Positions 53,635 to 63,177 of a DNA stretch of 64,000 bases are shown in pieces (position 1 is the stretch's first letter; each line of letters starts with the position of its first letter). Made by a program: the position numbers and the translations under genes. The DNA comes from Pseudomonadota bacterium. GTDB taxonomy: Bacteria; Pseudomonadota; Gammaproteobacteria; Steroidobacterales; Steroidobacteraceae. The stretch is from NCBI GenBank assembly GCA_023457495.1, contig JAEWLQ010000023.1:1-64000 (forward strand), read 5' to 3'. The notes beneath the pieces were generated by a model. The model made no database searches. It was given only the letters and a program-made list of their open reading frames with translations, and was not told the DNA's origin.

Positions 53635-55818
53635 CTACTTCTGCATCGTGAGGATCTCCGCCTCTCCACGCCGCCGCATGATGTTCACCGACACCGTTTC
53701 TCCAGCCCGGCTCAGCATCAGGTCCACGACGGCCCGGCCAATCGGCATCCCCGAAACCTGCAGCGAATCGATCCCGGGCGGCAGTCGCGGATACCGGAAC
53801 CGCGCGACGCGTTGCGTGGCGTCGATCTCGAGGCCCATGCAGGCCTGCAGGACGCCGAACGGCGCGGCCGCGGCCCAGGCCTGGGGCGAACACGCTACGG
53901 GGTACAGGATCGGTCCCTTGTCGCGCTGCTTGCGGATACCGCAGAACAGCTCGGGCAACCTTCGCAGGTCCATGTGCACGGCCGATTCGAAGACCGAAGC
54001 GGCGATCTTCGAGGCCAGGTCGGAGTGCCCGTAACGCGCGAGCCCGAGGGCGATCAACGCGTTGTCATGCGGCCAGATGGAGCCGTTGTGATACGAGGTC
54101 GGGTTGAAGCGCCGCTCGCGCGCGCCCACCGTGCGCACGCCCCAGCCGGTCAGCATGTCGGATGAACCCAGCATCTCGGCCGTGAGCGCCGCGCGGGCCG
54201 GCGACACGATACCGGTGAACAACAACTGTCCCGCATTCGACGAACGCACGCGGCACGGCCGCTTGTCACCATCGAGCGCCAGTACGTATGTGCCGAGCTC
54301 GTCGTCCCAGAATTTCGCCTCGAAGTTCTCGCGCAGCATCGATGCCTGGATCGCGAGCTGTGCCGCCAACGCCGCCTCGCCGCGGCTCTGGGCCATGCGC
54401 GACGCCAACGTACGCGCGAGGTACACGTAACCCTGCACTTCGCACAATGCGATCGGCGCATCGGCGAGCCGCCCGTCTTCGTGGAAAACCGCGTCGCCCG
54501 AATCCTTCCATCCCTGGTTCGCAAGCCCGGTGTCGCGGCGCCGGCGATATTCGACGAAGCCGTCGCCGTCGCTGTCGCCCCAGCGGTCTATCCACTCGAG
54601 CGCGGCCTTCACGTTCGGCCAGATGGCGTTCAACGTCGCGTGGTCCGCGGTGTATTGCCAGTAGAGACCGGCGAGCGCGACGAACAACGGCGTCGAATCG
54701 ATGGATCCGTAGTACCGCGCGAACGGCACGTCCCCTAACAAAGCGAGCTCGCACTTGCGCGTCTCGTGCAGGATCTTCCCGGGCTCGGAGTCGCGCACGG
54801 GATCCTCGTCGTGCGCCTGCGTCGCGGCCAGATAACGCAGGACGCCGCGCGCCATGTCCGGATACATCCACAGCAGCTGCAGCGCGGTGAGCATGCCGTC
54901 GCGACCGAACGCCGTGGAAAACCACGGCACGCCGGCGTATGGATACGGCCCGTATTCGGTATCGGTGACCAGCATGCTGATGTCGGCCATCGATCGGCAC
55001 AACACTTCGTTGGTGAGACTGCTCGAGGTGCGGATGGCCGCCGCACGGCGCGTGGCGGCGCGCAACTCGCGCCGCGCCCGGCGCAATGCGAACAACACGC
55101 GGCGCTCGGCCGGCGCGTCGCCGATCCGGCAATGCGCGCTCATCGCGAGCGTGCGTCGCTGCTTGGGCGCGAGCTCGATTTCGAGCCGCGCGTGCCGTGG
55201 TTGCAGCTCGGTCGGCGCGGGATCGAAGAAGATGTCCGTCGCCCGCGGTATGCCATCCTGCGAGGCGTACGTGAAACTCACGGCATCCGCCGCCTTCACG
55301 GCGGCGGTCACCTTGCCGCGCGAACTGCGCTTGTAGCCGCGCACCTCGAAGAGATCGGCGAAGTCCGCGTCGAAATCGAAATCGATCCGCAGCCGCAGCG
55401 GTTCCTCGCCGAAATTGCGCAGCATCAGTAGTTCGTAACACGCGGCGTTCCAGAGGAACTTCGTGCGCGTGAGGTGAATGGTGTCCTTCGGCAGCACGAG
55501 CCGATCGCCGCGCTGGATGTCCGGATTCGTCAGGTCGACATCGAGCGCCGCGTTGTTGGTGCGCACGGTCGAGCTCAGCAGCAACGGACTGCGCTGCTCG
55601 ATGGTGAGCTTCAGCCGCGACAGGAAACGCGTGTCGAAGTGATAGAGCCCGAGCGTGTTGCCGCGCCGGCTCGCGAGGTCCCCGTAGTGATCGAAAAGCG
55701 CGAACGTGTCGCCATGTTTGAGCGTGCGCGGGGGCTCGTCGACCAGGGAATCGTGCGCCGCGATGTAGAACGGCTGCGCCCCCTCTTCCCGCTCGAGGCG
55801 TTGCGGATCGGCGGACAT
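53635..55818 (-). CDS. Amylo-alpha-1,6-glucosidase / glycogen-debranching-type protein
   Basis: A 727-residue protein. The N-terminal beta-sandwich (YIAAHDSLVDEPPRTLKHGD, RTNNAALDVDLTNPD) is the GDE N-terminal domain, followed by an (alpha/alpha)6 barrel with WFSTAFGRDGMLTALQ and TSYHNGSIWPHDNALIALG, which hold the acidic catalytic residues. It is likely to act on glucan branches or sucrose/trehalose-like glycans; the substrate is uncertain. It starts four bases after the glycosyltransferase gene, so they form one operon. Confidence 0.88.
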   Translation of the reverse strand: MSADPQRLEREEGAQPFYIAAHDSLVDEPPRTLKHGDTFALFDHYGDLASRRGNTLGLYHFDTRFLSRLKLTIEQRSPLLLSSTVRTNNAALDVDLTNPDIQRGDRLVLPKDTIHLTRTKFLWNAACYELLMLRNFGEEPLRLRIDFDFDADFADLFEVRGYKRSSRGKVTAAVKAADAVSFTYASQDGIPRATDIFFDPAPTELQPRHARLEIELAPKQRRTLAMSAHCRIGDAPAERRVLFALRRARRELRAATRRAAAIRTSSSLTNEVLCRSMADISMLVTDTEYGPYPYAGVPWFSTAFGRDGMLTALQLLWMYPDMARGVLRYLAATQAHDEDPVRDSEPGKILHETRKCELALLGDVPFARYYGSIDSTPLFVALAGLYWQYTADHATLNAIWPNVKAALEWIDRWGDSDGDGFVEYRRRRDTGLANQGWKDSGDAVFHEDGRLADAPIALCEVQGYVYLARTLASRMAQSRGEAALAAQLAIQASMLRENFEAKFWDDELGTYVLALDGDKRPCRVRSSNAGQLLFTGIVSPARAALTAEMLGSSDMLTGWGVRTVGARERRFNPTSYHNGSIWPHDNALIALGLARYGHSDLASKIAASVFESAVHMDLRRLPELFCGIRKQRDKGPILYPVACSPQAWAAAAPFGVLQACMGLEIDATQRVARFRYPRLPPGIDSLQVSGMPIGRAVVDLMLSRAGETVSVNIMRRRGEAEILTMQK

Positions 55819-55822
55819 GCGC

Positions 55823-56878
55823 TCAGGCGGCGACGCGGCCCGACCGGCGCGTGACGGTGATGCGTCGATAGATTTCCAGGTAGTCGCGGGTCATGCGCTC
55901 CACCGTGAATCGCCGTTCGAATTGCTGGCGCACCCCACGACGGTCCATCTGCGCGGCGCGGCGCGCCGCATCCGCCGCGGCCTCGAGGGAGTCGACGATG
56001 TATCCACTGGCGCCCTCCTGGATGATTTCCGGAATCGAGCCGGCTCGCCACGCGATACAGGGTGTACCGCAGGACATCGCTTCGATCAGGACCAGTCCAA
56101 ACGGTTCCGGCCAGTCGATGGGAAACAATAGTGCGCGTGCATTACCGAGGAAATCCCATTTCTCGCGCTCGCAGATTTCTCCTACATATTCGACGTGCGA
56201 TTGCGACAGCAGGGGTTCGACGTGTTTTTCGAAGTAATCGCGATCGGCATCGTCGATCTTGGCCGCCATGCGCAGCGTCATTCCGGCGCGGCGGGCGATC
56301 TCGATGGCCCGATCCGGCCGCTTCTCCACGGAAAACCGCCCGACGAAAGCGAGATAGTCCCCGCGTGGCGCTGGATTGAATCGGCAGACGCTCGGGGGCA
56401 AACCGTGCGGCACGGTGCCGACCCAGTTGCATCCGGGCAGCGGAAGACGCTGCTGATCGGAAATGGACACCAGTGGCGCGTCCGCGAACTCCTCGAAGAT
56501 CCTCGAGTACTCCGGCAGGTCGAGGCGCCCATGGGTCGTGGTCAGCACGTTGCGCAGGCCGAGCGCACGAATCAGCGGCTGATGCAGGCAGTCCGTGTGG
56601 CAATGGATGACGTCGAATTCGTCGGCCCGCTGCCGAAGGGCTTCCAGCTGCAACGCGGCATACGCACTCGGGTCGCGTATGGGCGGCCCTAGTCGCAGTG
56701 CATTCGGAACCACGGCGTGCAGTTCAGCGGCGGTCTTCGAGTCCCCGCTCGCGAACAGGGTCACTTCGTGGCCCTGTCGAACCAGTTCCTCGGTGAGGTA
56801 CGAGACGATACGTTCCGTGCCGCCATACAACTTCGGCGGGACGCTTTCGGCGAGAGGCGCAATCTGCGCGATTTTCAT
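55823..56878 (-). CDS. Family 4 glycosyltransferase
   Basis: A 351-residue GT-B enzyme. The N-terminal acceptor domain starts MKIAQIAPLAESVPPKLYGG. The donor domain carries EPFGLVLIEAMSCGTPCIAW, the E-x7-E motif of retaining GT4 enzymes. It probably moves glucose from a nucleotide sugar. The ATG at 56878 is the conserved start; the extension upstream is not conserved in character. With the debranching-type gene it may make or remodel a storage or capsule glucan. Confidence 0.9.
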   Translation of the reverse strand: MKIAQIAPLAESVPPKLYGGTERIVSYLTEELVRQGHEVTLFASGDSKTAAELHAVVPNALRLGPPIRDPSAYAALQLEALRQRADEFDVIHCHTDCLHQPLIRALGLRNVLTTTHGRLDLPEYSRIFEEFADAPLVSISDQQRLPLPGCNWVGTVPHGLPPSVCRFNPAPRGDYLAFVGRFSVEKRPDRAIEIARRAGMTLRMAAKIDDADRDYFEKHVEPLLSQSHVEYVGEICEREKWDFLGNARALLFPIDWPEPFGLVLIEAMSCGTPCIAWRAGSIPEIIQEGASGYIVDSLEAAADAARRAAQMDRRGVRQQFERRFTVERMTRDYLEIYRRITVTRRSGRVAA

Positions 56879-57124
56879 GGAGCTTCCGTCCGTTAGAGGC
56901 TGATGGCGATCACGTTGCCGCCCGCCGGTCAGTCCCGCAGCCAGACAACCGGACTCGAATGGCACCGTCCTCCGCGGGCGCGCGGTCCGACAACCCCCCG
57001 AAAAGTGCCGCCCCCCTCCGACAGGTATCGGGCTTCATGTCTCTGGATCACAGTGTGGAAGGCCCCGATGGGCTAACTTTCATGGGTGCCTGGATGCCAC
57101 CGGGCAAACGTTCAGAGGCCTCCA

Positions 57125-59185
57125 ATGCTCAGACAGCTTTTCCTGCTCGCCCTGCTCGCCTCGGTGACCTTGCACGCCGCTGGCGCGGATCGCGAATACA
57201 ACCCCGTCGCGCGCGAACCACGCCTGTTGCGCGACGCGAACGAGCTGGCCGTGATCGTGAAGCTGCGGCCTTCGGGCGCTGTCTCCCAGATGAAGCTATC
57301 CACCGGCATCGAGCGAACCGCCGCGCTGGCCAAGCGCACCGGGCTCGAGCTCAGTCACAAGCGCGACATTTCGGATCTTCTGGTCGCGACGCGCATCGAA
57401 CTCGCCGGCGCGGACGCGGACGCGGCGCTCGAGCGTCTGCGGGATGACCCGGGCGTCGAGTCCGTCTCGGTCGATTACCGCCGCTACGCGCACGCGACCA
57501 CGCCAAACGACTCGCTGTTCGCCAATCAGTGGTACCTGAGGAATACGGAGATCTCGGCGGTCAATGCCGTCGATGCCTGGGACCTGGAGCAAGGGACGAA
57601 TGGCGTCGTCGTCGCCGTGCTCGATACCGGTGTGCTTTACGATCATCCGGATCTCGGTCGGGCTGATCTCGGGGGCAAGCTGCTTCCGGGCCACGATTTC
57701 GTGAGCGCCGATGCGCGCGCCAACGATGGCGGCGGACGCGACGCGGATCCTTCCGACCCCGGCGACTGGATCAACATCGCCGACAAGACCGATGCCACGA
57801 TGGCCGATTGCGACGTCGGGGACAGTTCGTGGCACGGCACCCGCGTCGCCGGCATGATCGGCGCGCTCTCGAACAACTCGACGGGCATCGCCGGCCTGAG
57901 CTGGCGTTCGTACATCCTGCCGGTGCGCGTGCTCGGGAAATGCGGTGGGACCGACAGCGACATCCTGGCCGGGATGCGCTGGGCAGCGGGCCTGCCGGTA
58001 CCCGGCGTGCCCACCAACCCGACGCCTGCGCGCATCCTGAACCTGAGCCTCGGCGCCGACAGCGCCTGCCAGCAAAGTTATCGGGACGTCATCGACGAAT
58101 TGGCGGCGCACAAGGTCCTGGTGGTGATCTCGGCCGGCAATGAAGGAACGGTCGTCTCGTCGCCGGGCAACTGTTCCGGCGTCGCCGCAGTGGCCGCGCT
58201 CCGGCACGCGGGCAGCAAGGTGGGATTCAGCAATCTCGGCCGCGAAGTCACGTTGGGCGCGCCGGGCGGCAACTGCGTGAACATCGCGGGCGGGCCCTGC
58301 CTTTTCTCCCTGGACACCACTTCGAACGCCGGCACGACGGTCCCCGCAGCTCACACGTTCACGAACCAGATCGATACCAATCTCGGCACGAGTTTTTCGG
58401 CCCCGATCGTGTCGGGCATCGCCGCGCTGATGTTGTCGAGGAATGCGAATCTCTCGACCGCGCAGTTACTCGCGCGGCTGCGCGAAGGCACCCGGCCCTT
58501 CCCCACGGCGGTGGCGGACGATCCCACCGTCACCGCCTGTCACGTTCCGGCGAATGCCGGGGACTTCCAGCTCGTGCAATGTCTTTGCACCACCGAGACT
58601 TGCGGCGCCGGAATGGCCAATGCGTCGCTGTCGGTCCAGGCGGCGGCCCGTCCGATTGCGGCGATCGGCGCCGTGGGCAATGTCGCGCCTGGGCAGGCCG
58701 TGACGCTCGATGCGACCGGCAGCGCGGCGGCCTGCGGACGCACCGTCGCCGCCTGGTCCTGGGTGGTCACCGAGCCCACGAGCAATCCACCGCAGATCGC
58801 CAATGCGAATTCGGCCAGCGCGTCGATATTGGCGCCCGCGATGGGCACGGTCGTGGTCCGGCTCACGGTGACGGACGATCAGAATCGGCAGGATTCGGCG
58901 GAAATCACGATCGAACCGGATGCCGCGCATTCGAACGCCCCGGGAAATGCGGGGACCACCGCCTGCGCGACCCCGGTGGTCTCGGGCGTGACACCGGGAG
59001 GCACCGTTCGGCCCCCGCCACCCGTCAGGAACCCTCCCCCGACGAGTTCCAGCAGTAGCGGAAGCGGTGGTGGTGGTGGCGGTGGCGGCGGATCGATCGA
59101 GTTGTCGCTCCTCATCTTGCTAGGCGTCATGATTGCAGCAAGGACGGTGCGTGCGCGCCGACCGCATTTTTTCCGTTGCATTTGA
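57125..59185 (+). CDS. Subtilisin-like (S8) protease with GlyGly-CTERM tail
   Basis: A 686-residue exported serine protease. It has a signal peptide (LFLLALLASVTLHAAGA), an inhibitor-like prodomain (~25-125), and a subtilase domain with the triad Asp167 (VAVLDTGV), His237 (SSWHGTRVAGM) and Ser423 (GTSFSAPIVSG). A PKD-like domain (~520-610) and a Ser/Gly-rich linker follow. The end is GGGGG, a hydrophobic helix (SIELSLLILLGVMIAA) and RTVRARR, the GlyGly-CTERM layout recognised by rhombosortase before type II secretion. The start at ATG 57125 opens the signal peptide. Confidence 0.92.
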   Translation: MLRQLFLLALLASVTLHAAGADREYNPVAREPRLLRDANELAVIVKLRPSGAVSQMKLSTGIERTAALAKRTGLELSHKRDISDLLVATRIELAGADADAALERLRDDPGVESVSVDYRRYAHATTPNDSLFANQWYLRNTEISAVNAVDAWDLEQGTNGVVVAVLDTGVLYDHPDLGRADLGGKLLPGHDFVSADARANDGGGRDADPSDPGDWINIADKTDATMADCDVGDSSWHGTRVAGMIGALSNNSTGIAGLSWRSYILPVRVLGKCGGTDSDILAGMRWAAGLPVPGVPTNPTPARILNLSLGADSACQQSYRDVIDELAAHKVLVVISAGNEGTVVSSPGNCSGVAAVAALRHAGSKVGFSNLGREVTLGAPGGNCVNIAGGPCLFSLDTTSNAGTTVPAAHTFTNQIDTNLGTSFSAPIVSGIAALMLSRNANLSTAQLLARLREGTRPFPTAVADDPTVTACHVPANAGDFQLVQCLCTTETCGAGMANASLSVQAAARPIAAIGAVGNVAPGQAVTLDATGSAAACGRTVAAWSWVVTEPTSNPPQIANANSASASILAPAMGTVVVRLTVTDDQNRQDSAEITIEPDAAHSNAPGNAGTTACATPVVSGVTPGGTVRPPPPVRNPPPTSSSSSGSGGGGGGGGGSIELSLLILLGVMIAARTVRARRPHFFRCI

Positions 59186-59320
59186 CAAGTGCCGCGCTAT
59201 ATTTGGGCCGTACGCCATTGACGGATCAGGGTCTCCGTTAGAACAACAACTAAGGCGTTACGTCAGGTTTGCGGCGCAAAGGGATGCATTCCGCGGATCG
59301 CGACCTAACGATAGCAGCAC

Positions 59321-59683
59321 ATGTCGCGCGTCTATGATCGGCTCGAATCGGCCACGTTCCGGCTTGCCCGCGGAGGCTCCATCAAGGAGCGACTCGATGG
59401 CGCGTGGCGACAGTACCTCTCCAACATCGAGATCGAAGACGTGCCGCGTGAGGTGCGCTCGCAGTTCCGCGAACTGTCGATCACGATCCAGCGCGAACGG
59501 CCCCTGCGCGGTGAAGATGCCGTGCGCGCGACCATCCGCAAGATGTCCAACGAGGAAGCCGAAGGCCACGCCTCGAACATCGTACGCATGTTCTGCCGCG
59601 TCACCCGGCAGCAGGAACTCGAACTACCGATGCCCTCCTCGAATGGCGCCGAAGTCGTCCAGCTCTTCGCCGCCGAAGGCTGA
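59321..59683 (+). CDS. Conserved-looking hypothetical protein
   Basis: A 120-residue, soluble, charged, mostly helical protein (MSRVYDRLESATFRLARGGS; ERPLRGEDAVRATIRKMSNE; ASNIVRMFCRV). No domain, membrane helix or signal is recognised. Codon use matches its neighbours. It is monocistronic, converging on the TIR-like gene. I do not recognise a function; the gene call rests on length, codon usage and lack of overlap. Confidence 0.65.
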   Translation: MSRVYDRLESATFRLARGGSIKERLDGAWRQYLSNIEIEDVPREVRSQFRELSITIQRERPLRGEDAVRATIRKMSNEEAEGHASNIVRMFCRVTRQQELELPMPSSNGAEVVQLFAAEG

Positions 59684-59772
59684 CGTAGGTGCCGGGTGAG
59701 AAAACGCGGAGTTAGCGGCCGATCAGATCGGCCCACTAGTTAGCGCGAGGAACTCCGGCGGCGGGAGTCCCG

Positions 59773-60228
59773 CTAATCGAGTTTGAACTCGATCGTGTCC
59801 CAGCGATTGGATTCTTCGTGGCGCGCCTGCGATTTGATCGCATCCACCAGCGCGCGCCCGTCCCAGTCGACGACCTGGTCCGTGAGGTCCGTCAACAGCT
59901 TGGGCAGCACCGCGTTCGCGCCGAACGGGCGCATCAGGATCACGGGCTTGTCCGAGGCCTTGGCGAAGGTGAGCTGAAACATCATCAGCTCGCTGTCCTG
60001 CCGGTACAAACCCGGAAGGGCGATGACGGCCTCGGCCTGGGCGATCTGCCGGCGCAATTCCTCACGATCGGCTTCCTTGCCACCGCCGGGCGGCGCCTTG
60101 TCGGGCGCGGAGAGGTTCTTGTAGAAGAAGTTTCGCGAGCTCTCGAGGTATTCGAATATGCGCAAATAATCGTCGGAGCTTTCCCACGCGTGCGTTACGA
60201 ATACTCGAATAGGATTGTTTTGTGACAT
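59773..60228 (-). CDS. TIR-like (MTH538/DUF1863-type) protein
   Basis: A 151-residue flavodoxin-like protein starting IRVFVTHAWESSDDYLRIFE. The opening strand and the following acidic helix, the AEAVIALPGLY strand, ELMMFQLTFAKASDKPVIL and the ending VVDWDGRALVDAIKSQARHE fit the TIR-like MTH538 group. Some relatives act in defence (ThsB of Thoeris), many are orphans. No ThsA-type SIR2 partner is nearby, so a defence role is unproven. It is divergent from the EEP-family gene by about 96 bases. Confidence 0.7.
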   Translation of the reverse strand: MSQNNPIRVFVTHAWESSDDYLRIFEYLESSRNFFYKNLSAPDKAPPGGGKEADREELRRQIAQAEAVIALPGLYRQDSELMMFQLTFAKASDKPVILMRPFGANAVLPKLLTDLTDQVVDWDGRALVDAIKSQARHEESNRWDTIEFKLD

Positions 60229-60324
60229 ATCGACCGGCTCGAAGCGTTGGCTAAGTGTAGTTTAGTGGGTGTCGTTGCGCGCCTACTCCCCTTTTGTGCG
60301 GCGCAACGCTAGCATCGAATCCGC

Positions 60325-61089
60325 TTGCGCCTGCTCGTATACAACATTCGTTACGCCACGGGCACCGGGCCGGCCTTTCATCTGCCATTGCCCGGGGCCG
60401 GCTATCTGCGCTCCAGCCGCCGTGTGCTCGATGGCATCACCGGTTTCGTCAAGGCCCAGGATCCGGACATCGTCGGCCTGATCGAAGTCGACATTGGCTC
60501 GATCCGCAGCGGCATGGTCAACCAGGCGGAGCACATCGCCGACGCGCTCGGCCACTACACCACCTACGAGTGCAAGTACGGCAAGAGCTCGATCAACAAC
60601 CTCATGCCCATCGTGCGCAAGCAGGGCAATGCCTTCCTGGCCGCGCCACGCGTCGAGGGCGAGCGATTCCACTACTTCGATACCGGCATCAAGCGCCTGA
60701 TCATCGAACTCGAGCTCGATGATGTCTGCATCTTTCTCGTCCACCTCGCGCTCAAGTACCGCCAGCGCCAATACCAGCTTCGATACCTGCACGACCTGAT
60801 CGCCAAGTCCCACAAACCGGTGATCGTGACGGGCGACTTCAACACCTTCTGGGGAACCCACGAGATCTATCTCTTCATGCGCGCCGCGGGCCTGCGCAGC
60901 GCGAACGAGAAGAATCTGCCCTCGTTTCCGGCGCGTGTGCCGCGCATCGAGCTCGATTTCGTGCTGGTCAGCGAGGAAATCGAGGTCACCCATTTCGAGG
61001 TGCCCGACGTGCGCTTCTCGGATCACCGTCCGATCCTCTGCGACTTCAACGTTCGCGGCGCGGTGGCTTCACAGCCCGCCGTCGCTTAA
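60325..61089 (+). CDS. Endonuclease/exonuclease/phosphatase (EEP) family hydrolase
   Basis: A 254-residue EEP-fold enzyme. Seen are RLLVYNIRYATG (Asn), IVGLIEVD (metal-binding Glu), VTGDFNTFWGTHE (Asp/Asn) and the final SDHRPILCDF (catalytic Asp-His). The fold covers nucleases, sphingomyelinases and lipid phosphatases, so the substrate is open. The start is TTG 60325, the only plausible codon in front of the first strand. It lies 12 bases before the FadJ-like gene. Confidence 0.82.
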   Translation: MRLLVYNIRYATGTGPAFHLPLPGAGYLRSSRRVLDGITGFVKAQDPDIVGLIEVDIGSIRSGMVNQAEHIADALGHYTTYECKYGKSSINNLMPIVRKQGNAFLAAPRVEGERFHYFDTGIKRLIIELELDDVCIFLVHLALKYRQRQYQLRYLHDLIAKSHKPVIVTGDFNTFWGTHEIYLFMRAAGLRSANEKNLPSFPARVPRIELDFVLVSEEIEVTHFEVPDVRFSDHRPILCDFNVRGAVASQPAVA

Positions 61090-61101
61090 GGTCTGACGCC
61101 C

Positions 61102-63147
61102 ATGAGCACTCCCACCGCGGCCGCCTGGGCGTCCGAGACCGATGCCAGTGGCATCGTCTGGCTGTCGTTCGACAAGCCGGGCGGTTCGACCAACACTCTG
61201 TCGCGCGACACGGTAGTGGAGCTCGGCGAACACATCGCGCGGCTCGCCGCGTCGCCGCCGCGGGGTGTCGTAATCCGCTCGGCGAAAGAAAACGGATTCA
61301 TCGCCGGCGCCGACATCCGCCAATTCACGCAGCTCGCGAACGCCGAGCAGGCCTACGAGCTGGTGCGCGCGGCGCAGAAGATCTTTGCTTCCATCGAATC
61401 ACTGCCCTGCCCCACGGTCGCAATCATCCATGGATTCGCCCTCGGTGGCGGCCTCGAGCTCGCGCTGGCCTGCCGATATCGCATCGGGATCCGCAGCGAC
61501 AAGTTCTCGATCGGCCTGCCCGAAGTGATGCTGGGCATCCATCCTGGCTTCGGCGGCACCGTGCGTGCCGTGCAGCGAGCCGGTGTGCGCACCGCCATGG
61601 AAATGATGCTGACGGGCAAGACGCTGCGCGCGGACAAGGCCAAGCGCGCCGGTTTCGTAGACCGGCTGGTGTTTCCCGCGGACGCCGAAGCCACGGCGCG
61701 CGAGTTCATCGCGCGCCAACCCAAACAACGCCGACCCGGACTGCTCGACCGCGCGCTCTCGTGGGCGCCGATGCGCGGGATCGTCAAGAAGCAGCTCGTC
61801 GCACAGGTCGCCGCAAAGGCGCGACTCGAGCATTACCCGGCGCCCTACGCCATCGTCGATCTGTGGGCGCGCCACGGCGGACACGGTGAGGCCGCGTACG
61901 AAGCCGAGGCCCGCTCCATCTCGCGCCTGTTCCTGACCGAAACCTCGCGCAACCTGGTGCGGGTGTTCCTGCTGCAGGAGCGGCTCAAGGGTCTCGGCGG
62001 CAAGTCCAAACTGCCCATCGAGCGCGTGCACGTGGTCGGCGCCGGCGTCATGGGCGGCGACATCGCCGCCTGGTGTGCCCAACGCGGCCTGAACGTCACC
62101 CTGCAGGATCGCGAGCTGAAGTTCATCGCTCCCGCGATGCAGCGGGCCCGCGAAGGCTTCGAAAAGCGCCTGAGAGATCCGGCCAAGGCCGCCGTGCTCA
62201 TGACTCGCCTGACGCCTGATGTGGCCGGGGACGGTGTGCCCAACGCGGACGTCATCATCGAGGCGATATTCGAGAACGCGGAGGCCAAACACGAGTTGTT
62301 CGCGCGCGTCGAGCCGCGCATGAAAGCCAGCGCGATCCTCGCGTCGAACACCTCGTCGATCATGCTCGAGCAGCTGGACGACCGGCTGCCGGATCCGTCG
62401 AAACTCGTCGGCGTGCACTTCTTCAACCCGGTGGCGCAGCTGCCGCTGGTGGAGATCGTGCGCGGCGAGAACTCGAGCGAAGAGAGCATCCAGAAGGCGA
62501 TCGCGTTCACCCGCAAGATCGACAAGTTGCCCCTGCCCTGCAAGAGCGCGCCGGGATTCCTCGTCAACCGCGTCCTCGTGCCGTATCTGTACGAGGCCAT
62601 GTTCGCGCTGCAGGACGGTATCCCGATCGAAGTGATCGACGATGCGGCGCTCGCCTTCGGCATGCCCGTCGGGCCGATCGAGCTCGCCGACGTGGTGGGT
62701 CTCGACGTGTGCAAACACGTCGGCGAAATCGTGTCCCAGGCCTTGAAAAGGCAGACGCCGGACAACACGCGCATCGATGCGCTCATCGCCGCGAAGAAGC
62801 TCGGCCGCAAGAGTGGCCAGGGTTTCTACACCTGGCGCGATGGCAAAGCCGTCAAGACGCAAGGCCCGCGCCCCGCGCCGCCCGCCGATCTCACGGATAG
62901 ATTGATCCTCGCGCTCGTCAACGAATGCGTCGCGGTCGTGCGCGAAGGACTGGTCGAGGATGCGGACCTCGTCGACGCGGGCATCATCTTCGGCACCGGC
63001 TTCGCGCCGTTCCGCGGCGGACCCCTTACGTACGCGAAGCACCGCGGCGTCGATGCGGTGGTCGCGCGGCTCACCGAGCTCGCGCGCACGCATGGAGCGC
63101 GATTCACACCCGACAGCGGATGGTCGATGCTGAGCCAGAACCGCTAA
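61102..63147 (+). CDS. 3-hydroxyacyl-CoA dehydrogenase/enoyl-CoA hydratase (FadJ-like, second copy)
   Basis: A 681-residue bifunctional beta-oxidation enzyme, distinct from the one at 43760. The crotonase part has IAGADIRQF, GGGLELALACRY and GLPEVMLG; the dehydrogenase part has VHVVGAGVMGGDIAAW and HFFNPVAQLPLVE. Residues near the middle (FLTETSRNLVRVFLLQERLK) are typical of FadJ-type fusions. No thiolase is adjacent. It closely follows the EEP-family gene. Confidence 0.93.
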   Translation: MSTPTAAAWASETDASGIVWLSFDKPGGSTNTLSRDTVVELGEHIARLAASPPRGVVIRSAKENGFIAGADIRQFTQLANAEQAYELVRAAQKIFASIESLPCPTVAIIHGFALGGGLELALACRYRIGIRSDKFSIGLPEVMLGIHPGFGGTVRAVQRAGVRTAMEMMLTGKTLRADKAKRAGFVDRLVFPADAEATAREFIARQPKQRRPGLLDRALSWAPMRGIVKKQLVAQVAAKARLEHYPAPYAIVDLWARHGGHGEAAYEAEARSISRLFLTETSRNLVRVFLLQERLKGLGGKSKLPIERVHVVGAGVMGGDIAAWCAQRGLNVTLQDRELKFIAPAMQRAREGFEKRLRDPAKAAVLMTRLTPDVAGDGVPNADVIIEAIFENAEAKHELFARVEPRMKASAILASNTSSIMLEQLDDRLPDPSKLVGVHFFNPVAQLPLVEIVRGENSSEESIQKAIAFTRKIDKLPLPCKSAPGFLVNRVLVPYLYEAMFALQDGIPIEVIDDAALAFGMPVGPIELADVVGLDVCKHVGEIVSQALKRQTPDNTRIDALIAAKKLGRKSGQGFYTWRDGKAVKTQGPRPAPPADLTDRLILALVNECVAVVREGLVEDADLVDAGIIFGTGFAPFRGGPLTYAKHRGVDAVVARLTELARTHGARFTPDSGWSMLSQNR

Positions 63148-63177
63148 GCACGCGCCCCGGCGTGCTAGCATTTCCGC

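Noticed and set aside
59182..59203. TTGACA followed by TATATT as a promoter for the 120-residue gene
   Set aside because: The spacer is only about 10 bases, too short for sigma-70; TTGCAT at 59176 with 16-base spacing is possible but weak.
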